Shown here: in pieces, positions 15,337-23,867 of the stretch
How the letters are laid out: the number at the start of each line of letters is the position of its first letter
Position numbering within the stretch: the stretch's first letter is position 1
Assembly: GCA_018239845.1 (NCBI GenBank)
Contig: JAFEGO010000042.1
Coordinates: forward strand, 1 to 34,573
DNA: 34,573 nt
Reading direction: 5' to 3'
Source: Verrucomicrobiota bacterium
GTDB taxonomy: Bacteria; Verrucomicrobiota; Verrucomicrobiia; Opitutales; Opitutaceae
Notes under the pieces: generated by a model
Seen by the model: only the letters and a program-made list of their open reading frames with translations
Databases searched by the model: none
Told to the model about the DNA's origin: nothing
Program-made: the position numbers and the translations under genes

Positions 15337-16830
15337 ATGGCCCCGAAACTTTCCGACTACTTTGGCGAGGGTGAAATCCTCGCGGTCAAGGGCAGCCTCG
15401 ACCGCCCGATCTCGGGCCTCGTCATGGACAGCCGCCGCGTCGTCCCCGGCGCCCTGTTCTTCGCCCTGCCCGGCCTGCGCGCCGACGGCGCCACCTTCAT
15501 CGACGAGGCCTGCAACCGCGGCGCCGTCGCCGTGGTCACGGCCAAGATGCCCGCGCATCCGCCGGCGAAGGTCACATTCATCCAGGTCGCCGATCCCCGC
15601 GTGGCGCTCGCCCGCGTCGCCCAGCGTTACTACAAGTTTCCCGATCGCGACATGACGGTCGTCGGCGTCACCGGCACCAACGGCAAGACCACCGTCACGC
15701 ACCTCATCAAGCACTTCCTCAATGGCGACCAGCGCGTCGGCCTGATCGGCACGATCAACTACGACCTCGGCGCGCGCACCGTGCCGTCGTTCCGCACCAC
15801 GCCCGAGTCGGTCGATATCTACGGCATGATGGCCCAGATGCGCGACGCCGGCTGCCGCAACATGGTGATGGAGGTCAGCTCCCACGGCATCGACCAGCAC
15901 CGCGTGCTCGGCCTGCAGTTCGGCGCCGCGGTCTTCACGAATCTCACGCGCGATCACCTCGACTACCACAAGACCCTCGACGCGTACTTCGCGGTCAAGA
16001 TGCGCCTCTTCACCGGCGAGACCGGCACGCCGCCCAAGGTCGCCGTCGTCAACCTCGACGATGCCTACGGCGCGCAGCTCGCCGCCAAGATCGCCGCCGA
16101 GCACCCGGGCGTGAAGCTCGTGACCTTCGGCGAGAATGCCGCCGCCACCGTACGCGCGGAGCAGATCGCGCTCAATTTCAAGAACAGCACCTTCCGCCTC
16201 GTCTGGCCCGGCGGCGAGATGAACATCGATTCGCCGCTGATCGGCCGCTACAACGTCAGCAATCTCCTCGCCGCCATCGCCACGGCCTACGGCCTCGGCC
16301 GCGATCCCTTCGTGTTTCTCGCCCGCCTCCGCTCGCTGCCCGGCGTCCCCGGCCGCATGGAGCGCATCGAGGAGGGCCAGCCGTTCAACGTGCTCGTGGA
16401 CTACGCGCACACCGACGACGCGCTCCGCAACGCCCTCGGCATGCTCCGCGCCATCACGCCCGGCCGCCTGTTCGTCGTCTTCGGCTGCGGCGGCAACCGC
16501 GACCGCACCAAGCGTCCGCTCATGACGCGCGCCGTGCAGGAGTACGCCGACTTCGCCTTCGCCACCGCCGACAACCCGCGCAACGAGGCGCTCCCGCAGA
16601 TCTTCGCCGACATGCAGGCCGGCGCGACCGCCCCGGAAAAGATCGCCTGGATCGACGACCGCCGCCGCGCCATCAGCCTCGCGCTCGACGGCGCGCGCGC
16701 CGGTGACTGCGTGCTCATCGCCGGCAAGGGCCACGAGAGCTACCAGGAATTTGCCGGCACCGTCATCCCGTTCGACGACCGCCAGGTCGTGCGCGAACTC
16801 ATCGAGGTCAAGACCCTGAAGGGGAGATAG
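15337..16830 (+). CDS. murE: UDP-MurNAc-tripeptide synthetase MurE (meso-DAP type)
   Basis: MurE adds the third stem amino acid to UDP-MurNAc-L-Ala-D-Glu in the cytoplasm. The ATP-binding loop GVTGTNGKTT holds Lys117; further motifs are RTTPESVDIYGMM, MEVSSHGIDQHRV and FTNLTRDHLDYHKTLD. The DNPR motif at residues 412-415 (TADNPRNEAL) marks enzymes specific for meso-diaminopimelate, so the peptidoglycan is probably of the DAP type. ATG at 15337 (MAPKLSDYF) gives 497 residues, the usual size. An in-frame ATG at 15229 overlaps the ftsI stop (ATGA) and would add a 36-residue tail without family similarity; it cannot be excluded. Confidence 0.94.
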   Translation: MAPKLSDYFGEGEILAVKGSLDRPISGLVMDSRRVVPGALFFALPGLRADGATFIDEACNRGAVAVVTAKMPAHPPAKVTFIQVADPRVALARVAQRYYKFPDRDMTVVGVTGTNGKTTVTHLIKHFLNGDQRVGLIGTINYDLGARTVPSFRTTPESVDIYGMMAQMRDAGCRNMVMEVSSHGIDQHRVLGLQFGAAVFTNLTRDHLDYHKTLDAYFAVKMRLFTGETGTPPKVAVVNLDDAYGAQLAAKIAAEHPGVKLVTFGENAAATVRAEQIALNFKNSTFRLVWPGGEMNIDSPLIGRYNVSNLLAAIATAYGLGRDPFVFLARLRSLPGVPGRMERIEEGQPFNVLVDYAHTDDALRNALGMLRAITPGRLFVVFGCGGNRDRTKRPLMTRAVQEYADFAFATADNPRNEALPQIFADMQAGATAPEKIAWIDDRRRAISLALDGARAGDCVLIAGKGHESYQEFAGTVIPFDDRQVVRELIEVKTLKGR

Positions 16831-16835
16831 CACCG

Positions 16836-18218
16836 ATGCCCGACTTCAACGCTCAGACGCTCGCAGCGTGGACCGGCGGCCGATGGACGGCCCAGCCGGT
16901 CTCGTCGCTTTCGGGCTTCACGATGGACACCCGCGCGCTGCGCGCCGGGCAGGTCTTCGTGGCGTTGAAGACGGAGAAGCGCGATGGGCACACTTTCCTC
17001 GCCGCCGCGCACGCCGCCGGCGCCAGCGCCGCGCTCGTCGCCACGCCTGACACTTCGATTGCGCTGCCGCAGCTTGTCGTCGCCGATCCGCTCGCGGCCT
17101 TTCAGGCCATCGCGCGCGCACACCGGCTCACGTTCCGCGGCCCGGTGATCGGCATTTCCGGCAGCGCCGGCAAGACCTCGACGAAGAACCTGCTCGCGCT
17201 GCTGCTGGGCGGGGAGGGGAGTGGCGTCCTCGCCACCGAGGGCAATCTCAACAACCACATCGGCGTGCCGCTGACGCTCACGCGCCTTGATTCCGCCGTG
17301 CACACCGCTGCGGTCATCGAGGCGGGCATCAGTGCCCCGGGCGACATGGCGCCGCTGGCCGCGATGATCGAGCCCGACGTCGCGCTCATCACGCTCGTCG
17401 CCCCGGCTCACACCCAGGAGCTGGGCGGCCTTGCGGGCGTGGCCCGCGAGAAGGCCGTGCTGCCCGCCGCCGTGCGCCCGACCGGCCTCGCGATTTTCCC
17501 GAAGCAGTGCGCGGAGTTCGCCCCGTTTCGCGACCTTGATGTCCGCCAGCTCGTCGTCGAGCGCGCCGAGGTCGTGCGCCCCGCTGAGCCGCCGAAGGAC
17601 AAGGTTTACTTCACCATCACGCAGCGCGGCGACTCCACCGCCATCGCGCTCGCCTACGGCCAGCCGCCGCCGCTCGTCTTCACCTTCCGCCGCGTCACCG
17701 ACGGCATGGCGCAAAACGCCGTGCTCGCGATCTGCGCCGCGCTGTGGCTCGGCACCTCGCGCGAACTGATCCAGCAGCGCCTCGACGCCTGGCAGCCCGC
17801 CAAGCTCCGCGGCGAACTCCGCCACGAGGACGGTCGCCTCCTTTATCTCGACTGCTACAACGCCAATCCCGCGTCGATGGCCGACGCGCTGGTGACGTTC
17901 CACGCCATCGCGCCCGCCACCGAGCCCCGGCTCTACGTCATCGGCTGCATGGAGGAGCTCGGCGCGGAGGCCCCGGCGTATCACCGCATGCTCGGCGCGG
18001 CGCTGGAGCTGCGCCCGCAGGACCGCCTCTTCATCATCGGTACGCAGGCCGCCGCGGTGCAGGCGGGCGCGGGAGGTCGCGGTGAAATCGTCACTTCCCT
18101 TCAGCCGGTGAGCGCGTGCTTCACCGGCTGGCGCGGCGCCGTGTTTGTGAAAGGCAGCCGCCGCTACCATCTCGAAACCATGCTCGAACCCGGCTCGCCG
18201 GTCCCTGTCCATGCTTAG
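16836..18218 (+). CDS. murF: UDP-MurNAc-tripeptide:D-Ala-D-Ala ligase MurF
   Basis: MurF attaches D-Ala-D-Ala to make the UDP-MurNAc-pentapeptide. Features are SGFTMDTRALRAGQVFVAL in the substrate domain, the ATP loop GISGSAGKTSTKN (Lys113), EGNLNNHIGVPLTL, LDCYNANPASMADAL and MEELGAEAPAYHRMLG. At 460 residues it has normal length. A good Shine-Dalgarno sequence, AGGGGAGA, lies within the end of murE about nine bases before the ATG. The end overlaps mraY by eight bases. Its D-Ala-D-Ala substrate must come from a Ddl ligase encoded elsewhere, since no ddl is seen in this cluster. Confidence 0.95.
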   Translation: MPDFNAQTLAAWTGGRWTAQPVSSLSGFTMDTRALRAGQVFVALKTEKRDGHTFLAAAHAAGASAALVATPDTSIALPQLVVADPLAAFQAIARAHRLTFRGPVIGISGSAGKTSTKNLLALLLGGEGSGVLATEGNLNNHIGVPLTLTRLDSAVHTAAVIEAGISAPGDMAPLAAMIEPDVALITLVAPAHTQELGGLAGVAREKAVLPAAVRPTGLAIFPKQCAEFAPFRDLDVRQLVVERAEVVRPAEPPKDKVYFTITQRGDSTAIALAYGQPPPLVFTFRRVTDGMAQNAVLAICAALWLGTSRELIQQRLDAWQPAKLRGELRHEDGRLLYLDCYNANPASMADALVTFHAIAPATEPRLYVIGCMEELGAEAPAYHRMLGAALELRPQDRLFIIGTQAAAVQAGAGGRGEIVTSLQPVSACFTGWRGAVFVKGSRRYHLETMLEPGSPVPVHA

Positions 18219-19335
18219 CCTGCTCTCCGACTACGCCACCACCGCCGAGTTTCTCGGGCCGTTGCGCCTGCTGCGCTACATCACTGTCCGTACCTTCGGC
18301 TCCGCGATCACGGCGCTGCTCATCGGCTTCATCATCGGGCCGATCCTCATCCGCAAGTTCCGCGCGTTGAAGTTCGGCCACGGCTACATCGACGACCGCA
18401 CCGGCGCGCTCGGCGCGACCTACTTCGACAAGAAGCACACGCCCACGATGGGCGGGCTCATCATCTTCCTCTCGGTCTTCATCAGCTCCGTGCTCTGGGC
18501 GGCACCCAACATCTACGTCATCGTCTCGCTCTTCGTGTACGCGATGCTGACGATCCCCGGCTTCCGCGACGACTACCTGAAGGTCGTGCACAAGAACCGC
18601 GACGGCATCTCCTCGTGGGAAAAGATCGCCTGGCAATCCGTCGCCACCCTCGGCGCGCTCGCCATGCTGCTCTGGCATCCGACCAGCTCGGAAAAGATCC
18701 GCGAGCTGTGGGTGCCGTTTGTGAAGCACGCGGTGATTCCCCACATGCACTGGGCGCTCCTGCTCGTGCTGATCTACCTGTGGGTCGTGGGCTTCAGCAA
18801 CGCGATCAACCTCACCGATGGCCTCGACGGTCTCGCCACCGGCTGCACGATCTCGGTCGCGCTCGTCTTCGGCATCATGGCGTATGTCGCCGGCAACGTT
18901 AACCTCTCCGACTACCTCCTCATCAGCCACGTGCCCGGCACGGGCGAACTCACCGTGATCTGCGGCGCGCTGATCGGCGGCTGCATGGCGTTTCTGTGGT
19001 TTAACTCGCACCCGGCTGAGGTCTTCATGGGCGACACCGGCTCGCTCGCGCTCGGCGGCCTGATCGGCGTGATGGCCTTCATGATCCACCAGCCGTTCAC
19101 ACTCGTGATCGTCGGCGGGGTCTTTGTCGTGGAATTGCTGTCCGTGGTCTTCCAGGTGGGCTGGTTCAAATACACGAAACGCCGGAGCGGGGTGGGGCAG
19201 CGCCTCTTCCTGATGGCTCCGATCCATCATCATTTTCAGAAAAAGGGCTGGCCCGAGACCAAGGTCGTCCTGCGCTTCTGGGTGCTCTCCCTCGGCTTCG
19301 CGCTCGCCGGCCTCGCCACGCTGAAACTCCGCTGA
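18211..19335 (+). CDS. mraY: Phospho-MurNAc-pentapeptide translocase MraY
   Basis: MraY transfers phospho-MurNAc-pentapeptide to undecaprenyl phosphate and forms lipid I in the inner membrane. The protein has 374 residues and about ten membrane helices. Signature motifs are KKHTPTMGGLIIF, the Asp pair in GFRDDYLKV, NAINLTDGLDGLA, EVFMGDTGSLALGG and the cytoplasmic histidine loop APIHHHFQKKGW. The start overlaps the murF stop by eight bases; murD begins two bases after its stop. All catalytic motifs are intact. Confidence 0.96.
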   Translation: MLSLLSDYATTAEFLGPLRLLRYITVRTFGSAITALLIGFIIGPILIRKFRALKFGHGYIDDRTGALGATYFDKKHTPTMGGLIIFLSVFISSVLWAAPNIYVIVSLFVYAMLTIPGFRDDYLKVVHKNRDGISSWEKIAWQSVATLGALAMLLWHPTSSEKIRELWVPFVKHAVIPHMHWALLLVLIYLWVVGFSNAINLTDGLDGLATGCTISVALVFGIMAYVAGNVNLSDYLLISHVPGTGELTVICGALIGGCMAFLWFNSHPAEVFMGDTGSLALGGLIGVMAFMIHQPFTLVIVGGVFVVELLSVVFQVGWFKYTKRRSGVGQRLFLMAPIHHHFQKKGWPETKVVLRFWVLSLGFALAGLATLKLR

Positions 19336-19337
19336 CC

Positions 19338-20621
19338 ATGCCGCTCACGCCTCCCGCCTTCCTCCGTCCGCTGCTCACGCGGCCCGTCGCCATCCTCGGC
19401 GGCGGCGTGAGCGGGGAGGGCGCGCGCACGCTGCTCACCGCCATCGGCGCGGAGAGCGTGCTGTACGACGCGAAGGGCGTGGAGTTCACCGCCAAGGCTG
19501 CGCGCACGCACGGCCTCGTGATCTTTTCCCCGGGCTTCGCGCCCGAGCATCCGTGGCTCGCCCTCGCGCGCGCCGCCGGCTGCGAGTGCCTCGGCGAACT
19601 GGACTTCGGCTCGATCTTCTGGCGCGGCCGGGTCGTCGCGATCACCGGCACCAACGGCAAGACGACGCTCACGGAATTTCTCACCCACGCCCTCCGCGCC
19701 GCCGGGCGCAAGGCCGAGCCTGCGGGCAACATCGGCCGGCCCTTCACCCAGCTCGCGGCCGAGCTGCGCGGCGGCTCCACCGACCTGACGGCGGTGTGCG
19801 AGGTCAGCTCCTTCCAGGCGGAGACGCTGAAGCACTTCCGCGCCGACGCCACGATCTGGAGCAACTTCGCCGAGGACCATCTCGAGCGGCACCCAGGCCT
19901 CGAATCGTATTTTTCCGCGAAGTGGAATCTCATCGCGCACACCACGCCCGGCGCGGTCTTCGCGGGGTCGAGCGTGCAGCACTTCGCGCAGCGCTACGGG
20001 CGCCCGCTGCCGTCCGCGGCCGAGGTCGCGACGGAGGGCCAGCCCACCGATCCGCGCCTAGCCAACACCGTTTTCGCCGAGTACCCGCAGCGGGAAAACT
20101 TCCTGCTCGCCCTTGCGTGGTGGCGCTCGGCCGGCCTCGCGCCCGCCGCGCTGTATGCCGCCGCGCAGAGCTTTGCGCTCGGCCGCCACCGGCTCGCCCG
20201 CGTGGCCGAGATCGACGGCGTCACCTACTGGAACGACTCGAAGGCCACCAATTTCCACGCCGTCGAGGCGGCGCTGACCCGTTTCCCCGCGCCGGTCCTC
20301 CTGATCGCCGGCGGCAAGGGCAAGGGCGGCGATCTCGCGGGCTTCGTGCACCGCATCGCCCCCAAGGTCGCCCACGCGCTCCTGATCGGCGAGACGAGCG
20401 CCGAGCTGGCGTTCCACTGCTCCGCCTTCCGCGTGGCCCACACGAGCTGCGCCTCGCTGGGCGAGGCCGTGCGCCGCGCCGCCGAGCTGGCCGCGCCAGG
20501 CGGCCACGTGCTGCTGAGCCCGGGTTTCGCCAGCTTCGACCAGTTCCGCAATTACGAGGATCGTGGCGACCAGTTTGAGCGCCTCGTCCAGAATCTCGGT
20601 GCCACCGCGACTTTGAGATAG
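19338..20621 (+). CDS. murD: UDP-MurNAc-L-alanine:D-glutamate ligase MurD
   Basis: MurD adds D-glutamate to UDP-MurNAc-L-Ala. The N-terminal nucleotide-sugar domain starts VAILGGGVSGEGARTLL, followed by LVIFSPGFAPEHP. The ATP loop AITGTNGKTTLTEF has Lys108, and the central domain carries GNIGRPF, CEVSSFQAETL and SNFAEDHLERH. The C-terminal domain has VTYWNDSKATNFHAV and LIAGGKGKGGDL, both typical of MurD. Its 427 residues make it slightly short but complete. It follows mraY by two bases and is followed after 33 bases by the LysM gene, where ftsW would normally be. Confidence 0.95.
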   Translation: MPLTPPAFLRPLLTRPVAILGGGVSGEGARTLLTAIGAESVLYDAKGVEFTAKAARTHGLVIFSPGFAPEHPWLALARAAGCECLGELDFGSIFWRGRVVAITGTNGKTTLTEFLTHALRAAGRKAEPAGNIGRPFTQLAAELRGGSTDLTAVCEVSSFQAETLKHFRADATIWSNFAEDHLERHPGLESYFSAKWNLIAHTTPGAVFAGSSVQHFAQRYGRPLPSAAEVATEGQPTDPRLANTVFAEYPQRENFLLALAWWRSAGLAPAALYAAAQSFALGRHRLARVAEIDGVTYWNDSKATNFHAVEAALTRFPAPVLLIAGGKGKGGDLAGFVHRIAPKVAHALLIGETSAELAFHCSAFRVAHTSCASLGEAVRRAAELAAPGGHVLLSPGFASFDQFRNYEDRGDQFERLVQNLGATATLR

Positions 20622-20654
20622 CATTTCCAACCCCCAACTCCCAACTGTCCTTTT

Positions 20655-21554
20655 ATGAAAATCCTAAAAATCTTCGGCGTCGTCGTGGGCATCCACGTGA
20701 TGGCTTTGATCATGATTTTTGCCAACCCCGGCTGTAGCTCCAGCACCAAGCCGGCCCCGTCTCCTTCTGACACGGTGGTGGCGTCCACCGAGCCCGCCGC
20801 GCCGGCCATCACGGTGCCCAGCCAGATCCCGCCGACCACCGAGGCCTCGCCGCTCGTCGCCGCGCCGATCACCGGCACGGACTACAGCGCGCCCGCGAGC
20901 AGCAGCGTGACCTTCCGCTATACGCCCACGCGCCCCAACACCGCCGCCGCCGCCACGCTCGAGGCCGAGCCCGTCGCTGATGTCACTCCGGCCACCACCT
21001 ACACCGTGGGCAATGGCGACAACCTCTGGACGATCGCGAAAAAGAACCACCTCACGGTCTCCGCCCTCGCCGCGGCGAACAACCTCAAGCCCAGCGCGAT
21101 CATGCGCCCCGGGCAAAAGCTCATCATCCCCTCCAAGGCGCTGCCGAAGGAGAAGGCCGCCGCCGCCACGCCCGCCAAGGCTGCGCCCGTCGCCGCCGCG
21201 GCCACCGCCGCCACCACCGACAGCGACAGCGTGCACCACACGGTGAAGGCCGGCGAGACGCTCGGCGCCATCGCCCACAAGTACGGCGTCCGCGTCGGCG
21301 ACATCGCCACCGCCAACAACATCACCGACCCGGCCCGCATCCGCCCCGGCACCGAGCTGATCATCCCCGGTTGGAAGACCCCGGCCGCCAAGGCGGCGAA
21401 GACCGCGGCGGCCGTCACGAGTCCCGCGGCCCAGCAGCAGGCTCCGGCGCCCATCCCGGTCATCGGCGGCTCGACCGATCTCGATGCCGGCCTCAAGTCC
21501 GCGACGCCCAACGTCATTCAGATCGAGGACGCCAACGCGCCCCGCAAGAACTGA
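20655..21554 (+). CDS. Double-LysM envelope protein inside the dcw cluster
   Basis: The 299-residue protein has a membrane-targeting N-terminus (MKILKIFGVVVGIHVMALIM) ending in ANPGC at about residue 27. That cysteine could be a lipoprotein site, but the box is not canonical, so an uncleaved anchor is also possible. A Pro/Ala/Thr-rich linker leads to two LysM modules: residues about 116-160 (TYTVGNGDNLWTIAKKNH) and 193-238 (HHTVKAGETLGAIAHKYG). LysM modules bind the glycan backbone of peptidoglycan. No hydrolase domain is seen. It sits between murD and ftsW with gaps of 33 and 19 bases, so it is likely expressed with the division genes; a role in septal wall binding is inference. Confidence 0.88.
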   Translation: MKILKIFGVVVGIHVMALIMIFANPGCSSSTKPAPSPSDTVVASTEPAAPAITVPSQIPPTTEASPLVAAPITGTDYSAPASSSVTFRYTPTRPNTAAAATLEAEPVADVTPATTYTVGNGDNLWTIAKKNHLTVSALAAANNLKPSAIMRPGQKLIIPSKALPKEKAAAATPAKAAPVAAAATAATTDSDSVHHTVKAGETLGAIAHKYGVRVGDIATANNITDPARIRPGTELIIPGWKTPAAKAAKTAAAVTSPAAQQQAPAPIPVIGGSTDLDAGLKSATPNVIQIEDANAPRKN

Positions 21555-21573
21555 GCGCTGACCCCTTTTCGTC

Positions 21574-22737
21574 ATGGCCAGCGCCCCCGTACCCGATGCC
21601 TCGCGCGCCCGGTTCTTCCTGAACCCGGTGGCCGTCATCGTCGTGGGTGCGATTGGCCTGACGATCCTCGGGCTGACCATTTTGTTCAGCGCGAGCGCCT
21701 CGTATAAACAGGGCCCGTATTTTTACCTGAGCAAGCAGCTGATGGGCGTGGCCGCCGCGGCCGTGCTCTGCTTTGTCGCAAGCCGGCTTGATCTCGACTA
21801 CCTGCGCAGCCACGTCCGCTGGATCTTCGGTATCACGGTGGTCCTGCTGCTGCTCGTGCTGATCCCGCACATCGGCATCACGGTGAACGGCAGCCGGCGC
21901 TGGCTCGGCTTCGGCTCGATGCGCCTGCAGGTCTCGGAGTTTGCCAAGCTCGCGATGGTCTTCTGCCTCGCGCACTACCTCAGCGTGAAGCAGACGTGCA
22001 TCGCCGAGTTCAAGCAGGGCTTCGTGATCCCGCTGGCCATGGTCGGCCTCGTCGCCGCCTTGATCGCCAAGGAGCCCGACCTCGGCACCGCGGCCCTCGT
22101 GATCACCGTCGGCCTCGTGATGCTTTTCCTCGCGGGAGCGCGCTGGCGCTACATCTTGCCGACCCTCGCTCTTGTGGTCGGCGCCTTTGCCCTGATCGTC
22201 GTTTTGATGCCCAACCGTCTCGCGCGTCTCACCGCGTTCATGGACGTCGAGGGCAACAAGAATGGCGGCACCTACCAGCTCTACCAGTCGCTCACGGCCT
22301 TCGCCTCCGGCGGCACCGATGGCGTCGGGCTGGGGCAGGGGCGCCAGCAGCTCAACTTCCTCCCCGAGGCGCACACCGACATGATCTTCGCCGTCGTCGG
22401 CGAGGAGCTCGGCCTGTACTTCACGCTCGGGGTCGTCGCGGTGTTTACCATGATGTTTATCGCCGGGCTCGTCCACTTGCGCCGCGCGCCCAACCTCTTT
22501 CAGTTCCTCCTCGTGACCGGCTGCCTGCTCATGATCTGTCTCCAGGCGATCATCAACCTCGGGGTGGTGACCGGCGTGTTCCCGACGAAGGGCATGTCGC
22601 TGCCGTTCATCAGCGCGGGTCTCTCGAACCTGCTCCTGATGGGTCTGCTCCTCGGCGTCCTGCTCAACACCCAGCGCACCTGGGGCCGGGCGACGCTTTC
22701 CCAGCGCACGCGTTCGCTGCAGGAGGTGATGGCATGA
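21574..22737 (+). CDS. ftsW: Septal peptidoglycan glycosyltransferase FtsW (SEDS family)
   Basis: FtsW polymerises lipid II at the septum as partner of FtsI. The 387-residue protein has about ten membrane helices. Characteristic segments are NGSRRWLGFGSMRLQVSEFA, AKEPDLGTAALV, FLPEAHTDMIFAVVGEELG with the likely catalytic Asp269, and TKGMSLPFISAGLSNLL. FtsW/RodA usually have Y-G-G-S in the last motif, here A-G-L-S, a mild variation. Position directly before murG supports FtsW over RodA. The C-terminal codons contain the Shine-Dalgarno of murG, and the stop overlaps its start by four bases. Confidence 0.94.
   Translation: MASAPVPDASRARFFLNPVAVIVVGAIGLTILGLTILFSASASYKQGPYFYLSKQLMGVAAAAVLCFVASRLDLDYLRSHVRWIFGITVVLLLLVLIPHIGITVNGSRRWLGFGSMRLQVSEFAKLAMVFCLAHYLSVKQTCIAEFKQGFVIPLAMVGLVAALIAKEPDLGTAALVITVGLVMLFLAGARWRYILPTLALVVGAFALIVVLMPNRLARLTAFMDVEGNKNGGTYQLYQSLTAFASGGTDGVGLGQGRQQLNFLPEAHTDMIFAVVGEELGLYFTLGVVAVFTMMFIAGLVHLRRAPNLFQFLLVTGCLLMICLQAIINLGVVTGVFPTKGMSLPFISAGLSNLLLMGLLLGVLLNTQRTWGRATLSQRTRSLQEVMA
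22721..22730 (+). promoter_or_regulatory. Strong Shine-Dalgarno for murG inside ftsW
   Basis: AGGAGGTGAT at 22721-22730 is a full-length complement of the 16S rRNA 3' end. It is placed three bases before the murG ATG when counted from its end, and seven from its AGGAGG core. It stands out because most starts in this window lack a recognisable site. It fixes the murG start at 22734. Confidence 0.7.
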
Positions 22738-23867
22738 GCAAATTTCTCATCTCATGCGGCGGCACCGGCGGCCATCTGTCGCCCGGCATCTCCCTCGCCG
22801 AGGGCCTCGTGAGCCGCGGCCACACGGTGACGTTGCTCATCAGCCAGAAAAAAGTGGATGCGCGGCTCATCGAGAAATACCCGCACTTCACGTTTCTCCG
22901 CATCCCCGGCACCGGCTTCTCGTGGAATCCGGTCGGGCTCGTGCGCTGCATCCTCTCGCAGGCGAAGGGGCTCTGGTTTTGCCTCGGGCTCACGCGCCGG
23001 CTGCAGCCGGACGGCATCGTGGTCTTCGGCGGTTTTACCTCGGCGGGCGTCGCGCTCGCCGGCGGTCTGCGCGGCATCCCGGTCGCCGTGCACGAGTCCA
23101 ACCGCGTGCCCGGCCTCGCCATCCGCATCCTCGGGCGTTTCGCGCGGCGGGTTTATCTGCCGCCGGGCATCCGGCTCCCCGGCGTGCGCGCCGCGGCCAC
23201 GCGTTTCATGGGCATGCCGGTGCGCCGCGAGATCACGCGCCTGCCGGTGGAGTCGGCCCGCGCCGCGCTCGGCCTCGCGGCCAACCAGAAGGTGCTCGTC
23301 ATCTTCGGCGGCAGCCAGGGCTCCGGTCCGCTCAACGACTGGGCGCGGAACAACCTCGCGACCTTCGCCGCCGAGGGCGTGCAGGTTTATTGTGTCACCG
23401 GCCTCGGCAAGGGCGCGGGCGAAACCCTCGAGTTGAAGACCAAGGCCGGCGCACCCGTGCGCGCGGTGTTCACGCCGTTCTGCGACCAGGTGGCCGAGCT
23501 GCTCTCCGCCGCCGACCTCGTCGTCTCGCGCGCGGGTGCGGGTACCATCGCCGAGCTGATCCGCTGCGCCACGCCCGCCATCCTCGTGCCGTATCCACAG
23601 GCCGCCGACAACCATCAGGCCGCCAACGCCGCGTTCTTCGAGCGGCAGGGCGGCGGCATCGCCCTCGACCAGACGTTCATGGCCGCGCTCAAGAGCGAGG
23701 TGCTCGAGGTGATTTTTAACGACGCGTTGATCCGCAAGTTCCGCGGCAACCTCCAGCGCATGGACCGCGCGAACTCCCTCGCGCTCATGCTCGACGACCT
23801 TGAGGCGCTCGTCGCGCCGCCGCGTGATCCCGGCCGGACCCGCGCCCCCGCGCCCTCCGTCGCATGA
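22734..23867 (+). CDS. murG: UDP-GlcNAc:lipid I N-acetylglucosaminyltransferase MurG
   Basis: MurG converts lipid I to lipid II on the cytoplasmic face of the membrane. The N-terminal glycine loop is ISCGGTGGHLSPGISLAEGL, followed by VFGGFTSAGVALAG, VHESNRVPGLAIR (HEQN in most species, HESN here), the second glycine loop VIFGGSQGSGPLND, and the donor site SRAGAGTIAEL and PYPQAADNHQAANA. It has 377 residues. ATG at 22734 overlaps the ftsW stop (ATGA) and has a near-perfect ribosome binding site. The stop overlaps the next gene, also by ATGA. Confidence 0.95.
   Translation: MSKFLISCGGTGGHLSPGISLAEGLVSRGHTVTLLISQKKVDARLIEKYPHFTFLRIPGTGFSWNPVGLVRCILSQAKGLWFCLGLTRRLQPDGIVVFGGFTSAGVALAGGLRGIPVAVHESNRVPGLAIRILGRFARRVYLPPGIRLPGVRAAATRFMGMPVRREITRLPVESARAALGLAANQKVLVIFGGSQGSGPLNDWARNNLATFAAEGVQVYCVTGLGKGAGETLELKTKAGAPVRAVFTPFCDQVAELLSAADLVVSRAGAGTIAELIRCATPAILVPYPQAADNHQAANAAFFERQGGGIALDQTFMAALKSEVLEVIFNDALIRKFRGNLQRMDRANSLALMLDDLEALVAPPRDPGRTRAPAPSVA

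Noticed and set aside
21996..22733. Long upstream extension of the murG frame, and similar extensions before ftsZ and the TPR lipoprotein
   Set aside because: The extensions read the upstream genes out of frame; internal starts with family-typical N-termini, and a ribosome binding site for murG, are clearly better.
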